From positions 152,551 to 216,550 of the forward strand of contig JAMYWO010000010.1 in assembly GCA_024220525.1 (NCBI GenBank): 64,000 bases of DNA, written 5' to 3'. Origin of the DNA: Cochliopodium minus. Lineage: Eukaryota; Discosea; Himatismenida; Cochliopodiidae. Below are positions 59,901-64,000 of the stretch, piece after piece. Numbering within the stretch: the stretch's first letter is position 1; each line of letters starts with the position of its first letter. Under the pieces are notes generated by a model, which searched no databases, was not told where the DNA came from, and saw only the letters and a list, made by a program, of their open reading frames with translations. The translations under genes and the position numbers were made by a program.

Positions 59901-61876
59901 TAAATAACAAAAATAAAATTTAATTTTTCTATTTTAAAAAAAATCTTAGGAAGTTTGCACCGTATCCAAATTGATAACCAAATCTTCAACACTCCTTTCA
60001 GCAACATCTTCAACACTGTTTCGAAGAACCCCAACCACCCCTACCTCACTTTTTCTCTCAATCAATCATTGGAGTATAACAACATTTCCTATTTCAATAA
60101 AATACAAGCTTCAATGGAAAATTGTGAAGTAAATTTTTATTTTTATTTTTTAAATTTTTTTAATTTATTTGAATTATTTTTATTTTTTATTCTTAATTTT
60201 TTATTTGTTTTTTATTTTTTTTCCTAATTTTTATTTTTTTATTTTTACTTTTATTCCTAATTTTTATTCCTAATTTTTATTTTTATTTTTATTTTTATTT
60301 TTATTTCTATAAAAAATTTTTTATTTTGTTTTATTTTGTTCTTTATTTTTAATTTATATATTATTATTTTTTTCATTTTTTAAATTTTATTTGCTTCCTA
60401 ATTTATTTTATTATTTTTTTTTTAAAAAGGTCAATTTAGATGAAGTTTTCTTAACACACTTGATTTACAACGTTATAAACATCGTGGATTTCGTTAACAA
60501 CAAAAAAGATACACAACACGTCTACAAAGATTACAGGGGAAGCGAAGTGGAAATGGGAGACATGTTTTTCGTGGAGAAATTCGATATTTCTCCTGCCAAT
60601 TTCTTTGTGAGTTTCAGAGGTTGCAAAATTCCAATAAAAACGTTAGACGATAAAAGTATTGAAAAGATTTTGAGAATAACAAGAAATTTGGTAACTGTTT
60701 TTTTTTAAATTATTTCCATAATATTTTTTAAATTAAAATTAACTTTATTTATTTATTTTTTATCTTATTTTTTAAAATAATAATTTTATTTTGAATATTT
60801 TTTTTAAATTTTTTCGTTTCAATTATTTTATTTTTTTATTTTTTATTTATTTATTTTTTTATTAATAATTTATTTTGAATTTATTTTTTAAATTTTGTTT
60901 TGTTTTGTTTTTTTTATTTTATTCATTTTTTTTAAAATTTTATTTTAAAATTCTTTTTCAGATAAATGTGGAAAAGTTGCCAGTAAAGTTGCCACCCTTC
61001 TCTCTCAACAACAAACTTTTCCCTGTTACCGATTTAGGAGAAAAAATGAAGGATCACTACGTTAGTGCCATCATCAAACAAGCTGTCATCTTTCTGGGAG
61101 CAGTATTGAAGCCTGTAACAAATCTCAAAAACCTAAAAATATTGAAGAGAATAAGATATCCAAGGTAAAAAAATTTTTTTTTATTTTTTATTTTTTTTTA
61201 TTATTTTATTTATTTATTTTTTTTATTTTATTTTTATTTTTTTATTTTTTTATTTTTTTATTTTTTTATTTTTTTATTTTTTTATTTTATTAATTTAAAG
61301 GCAAATGAAGAGAACAAAAACAATAGAGGAGTATAACGGATTCTTCTCTGAGGGACAGATGATTTTGAAGTCCATCTGCGAAGGAAAATTCAAGAATGAG
61401 TTCTACCTTTTCCACTACCCTCATTTCCAAAGCGAGAATATTGGATGTTACTTCATTATTGTATCTGATGTACATTTTACCCTAATATTAAGAACTCAAA
61501 ATAATTATGTAGTAAAATGGGTAAAAACAAGTTTTTTTTTTTTGATTTTTAGGATTTTTTCAATTATTTTATTGATATTTTTACATTTTTTATCAATTAT
61601 TTTTTATCATTAATATTTTTTTTTATTTTTTTTATTTTTTGAAAAATAAAGTGCGTTCCTTGTTCTGATGTGAACGAAGTTAGAATCACACAAGGGAAAG
61701 ATAACAAGAACAATTGTATTCTTCTTGTGAGCGAGAAAGAAAACTTTGTCATTCCTAGCTTTTCTGAAGCCAAAAAATTCTTGGACAGAAACGAGGACTT
61801 GTTTGTATTTTACAGATTGAAAGATATTCTTAGGAGGGAAAATAACACCAAAAGAATTAGTATCAAGTTGATTTAA
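50940..61876 (+). CDS. VPS13: VPS13 bridge-like lipid transfer protein
   Basis: The first exon is short (50940-50958, MVFENL); exon 2 starts at 51122. About 20 exons give about 2,880 residues. The N-terminal chorein domain reads VLEKHLGQYVLGLKKENLKI, then VKRGCIGKLEVKIPWTNLEK, ICILVIPKEAKYD and NIHIRYEDD. A long run of beta-rich lipid groove repeats follows. Around 57060-59650 is the VPS13 adaptor-binding region (RYTIVNKTKKEIIWTQPSSG, FFHWPSSKSLKLLQFKLKDH). The C-terminal part has RYPRQMKRTKTIEEYNGFFS and FYLFHYPHFQSENIG. VPS13 proteins sit at membrane contact sites and move lipids in bulk. The gene holds 100 unresolved bases (58240-58339). The reading frame is in register on both sides when the 100 are counted, but true gap size is unknown. 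Introns are frequent and T-rich. Confidence 0.93.
58240..58339. other. Assembly gap of 100 N inside VPS13
   Basis: Exactly 100 n characters inside the adaptor-binding region. 100 is a conventional placeholder length, so the missing distance is not known. It lies between PSTWYDPNLHNNED and LFNKNSRFQIHVWDSFPS. Confidence 0.95.
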
Positions 61877-62262
61877 TCCCTTTTTTTTTAAATTCTTATT
61901 TTAATTAAAAACTTTTTTTGTTTAAATTTTTAATGTGCATTTACAATTTCTTTATCCATTCGAGTAAGAATAAGTTAATACAAAAGTTTTTGAGATAAAG
62001 TGAACTTTATGATTACAGAATTTTTTTTCAAAAGTGAATGAGGAAGATAAAAAATTAAACAAGGGAATTTAATTTTAAATTTTTAATTATAAATAATTCA
62101 ATTTTCTTTTTTATTGTCAACCCGATCATAATTAGGGTGTAAAGAATTTAACCAATTTCAAAATTTATTTTCCCTTTGTTCTAATCATTTCCGACAATTA
62201 GATAAGGGTGAATTATTTAAGCAACAAAGATTCAGAAAAAAAAAAAAATTTGGAAAATTAAA
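61877..62262. other. Intergenic region
   Basis: About 385 bp of AT-rich sequence between tandem genes. Nothing else recognised. Confidence 0.5.
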
Positions 62263-64000
62263 ATGGGAAATTCGAATTCGGATGATAATGAATTTATAGA
62301 GAATTTGAGCAATGATTCATTTGATAATCTATGGGAAAGATTTGATAGCAAAAACAAAGGTAAATAAAAAATTATAAAACTTTTTGTACGAATATTCGAA
62401 AAAAATAATTCAATTACATCTTGTTTATATCTGTTGAAATAGGATTTATAGATGAAATGAAATCAAATAAATTCATGGCCAAAGTGGCACAAAAATTGCA
62501 AGACAGTAAAATATCGAGACTTCCAACCTATGGAGCGATAAGCGATGGAAAATTGTATAAAGAGAAGATAAGGACTCTATTGATACAATATTTGGAAGAG
62601 AATAAATTATCCCAATCACTCCAACAAGTATAAAAAAATATATATTTTTATTTTATCATCCAATCATATTTTTAACCATAAAACATCGATATATTGGAGA
62701 TATAACCTCAATAATTTTTCGTTAAATTTAGGTGAAATTGATCTGTGATTTCAAAAATAGATTGGTGAGATTCATAGATTTGGATGAACATGAGAAATAT
62801 GGGATCTGCCAATACTTGGGAGAAGCAACGATAATGGTGCGAGAAACAAGATCTCCCTACACCAAAAAGATAATAGAAAAACCAATACAAAAAATAGACA
62901 CATTGAATCCTCCAAAAAAATTAGAGACGAGCAACAATGAAGATATAATAATCAAGCCTAAAGTGAATATAAAATCAAAAGTTGAATCTTTAGAAAGTAT
63001 CAAACCATTAAAAAAGATTCCACTTAATTATCCCGTGAAGAAACTCAATCCCAAGGGAAGGAAGCCCAACTATGAATATTCGACCGAAGAGATGATGATC
63101 TATCATGTTTTGAGATCTGGCAAAGAAATCACCGAAATAGAAAATTATTCTGATTACTACAAGGTAAATTTTTAAAATTTTGTTTATTTTTTTATTTTTT
63201 CAAAAAAAAAAATTTTAAAATTTTAAATTAAATTCTTTTATTATTATTATTTTAGTTGAAGGAACAATTTCCTCACATCCCCAAAAATTATCTCTTGTTC
63301 ATAAAGATTGGAAAAAAATCAAGTTATTATCAATTTGGTCAACAAATCGTTTCAACAGACAAAGGTTATTAAAATAACAATATTTATTAAAAAAACATTT
63401 TTTTTTTTATTATTTTTATTTCTTTTGGATTAATTTTTATATCTTTTATTTTCATATTTTCAAATAGAGAAAAGTACGGACATTAATGACAAAATTTTGA
63501 AGAAATTTGAGTTGGTAGAAAACAAAGATTTGAAGAGCAGTTTCAACATTAATGATCTCCCTAACACTGTGTGGCCCATCATCTTTTCCAATTTCAAAAC
63601 AAGTGAGTTGCCCCAAATAGTATCTGTTTGTAAAAAGTGGAACCAATTCTTTGATAACGATTTCCATTGGTAAAAACCAAAAAATTTTCCTTTTAAATTT
63701 TAGATTTTTTTATATTTTTATTTTGAATTTTATAAATTTTAAAAAAGGAAACTAAGACTGAAAAAAGAATTTCCTTTTTACAAAAAGAAAGGAGTGATCG
63801 AGAATGAAGCTAAAGACAAAATTTTACACAAAAAGACGTACCTCCACCAAGACTGGGAAATAAAGATGGAAGAATTGAATCCTTTCAATTCTCTTGTTAA
63901 TAAAAAAACATCCATTACTATTTCACCTAATGCAACGATGTGCAAGTTTATGCAAATTCTCCAAAAACAAACAAAAATACAATTTTCGTCTCCTCTTGAT
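62263..64000 (+). CDS. F-box protein with possible N-myristoylation, 3' end outside window
   Basis: ATG 62263 reads MGNSNSDDNEFIENLSNDSF, which fits the N-myristoylation pattern (Gly2, Ser6). A weak EF-hand-like loop follows (LWERFDSKNKGFIDEM), lacking several calcium ligands. The next exons read SRLPTYGAISDGKLYKEKIR and ICDFKNRLVRFIDLDEHEKY, then a Lys/Pro-rich linker with KLNPKGRKPNYEYSTEEMMI. An F-box follows: INDLPNTVWPIIFSNFKTSE, LPQIVSVCKKWNQFF. After it comes a basic stretch that runs to the window end without a stop. F-box proteins bring substrates to Skp1-cullin ligases; the substrate part would lie beyond 64000. Phases at the donor/acceptor pairs near 62360, 62630, 63165, 63365 and 63672 agree. 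Confidence 0.72.

Overview
This window is AT-rich, intron-dense nuclear DNA from a unicellular eukaryote. The evidence is spliceosomal GT...AG introns of mostly 50-120 nt rich in T and A, standard stop codons, eukaryote-only proteins (cap-binding CBP80, ADA2, RAD9, VPS13, ARF-GEF, TBC RabGAP, PAK-like kinase), Asn-rich insertions and very short intergenic gaps. No bacterial operon, tRNA, rRNA or CRISPR array was seen. An amoeboid protist (amoebozoan or similar AT-rich lineage) fits best, but the lineage cannot be fixed from this window. Gene models were assembled by eye from open frames, splice signals, phase agreement and family motifs. Exon ends are given only where the phase was checked.

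Layout. 0-5 kb: a 5'-cut SIR2-like protein, a small membrane protein on the minus strand, and a SAM-domain/SagB-type nitroreductase fusion. 5.0-6.75 kb: an approximately 200-bp inverted-repeat pair enclosing small unrecognised ORFs, each arm carrying a 74-bp palindromic MITE-like unit. 6.8-16.6 kb: Sec7-PH ARF-GEF (minus), PAK-like kinase (plus), prenylated ubiquitin-fold protein (minus), membrane-anchored alpha/beta-hydrolase-like protein without a visible triad (minus). 17-24.6 kb: CBP80, a Ubl/U-box protein, a Sel1-repeat protein and a deiodinase-like protein; the last two are both cut at a low-complexity tract carrying a single n. 25.4-36.1 kb: RBM39-like splicing factor, a small acidic protein, a TBC1D8/9-type RabGAP, a PA-domain multi-pass receptor and an F-box/Cys-rich membrane protein. 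36.4-50.4 kb: a synapsin homologue, a GPI-type surface protein, DIS3L2-like exonuclease, an RCC1-repeat protein with apparent frameshifts, ADA2 and RAD9. 50.9-64 kb: an 11-kb VPS13 gene containing a 100-N gap, and an F-box protein cut by the window end.

Functional themes are membrane traffic and lipid transfer (ARF-GEF, RabGAP, VPS13, synapsin-like), RNA metabolism (CBP80, RBM39, DIS3L2), chromatin and checkpoint (ADA2, RAD9), ubiquitin (U-box, F-box, MUB-like) and signalling (PAK-like kinase, PA-7TM receptor). The genes look like ordinary eukaryotic gene order, not a coordinated cluster. The most unusual items are the synapsin homologue, the SAM-SagB fusion, the triad-less hydrolase, the PA-7TM receptor, the inverted-repeat locus, and very small exons with some GC-AG introns.
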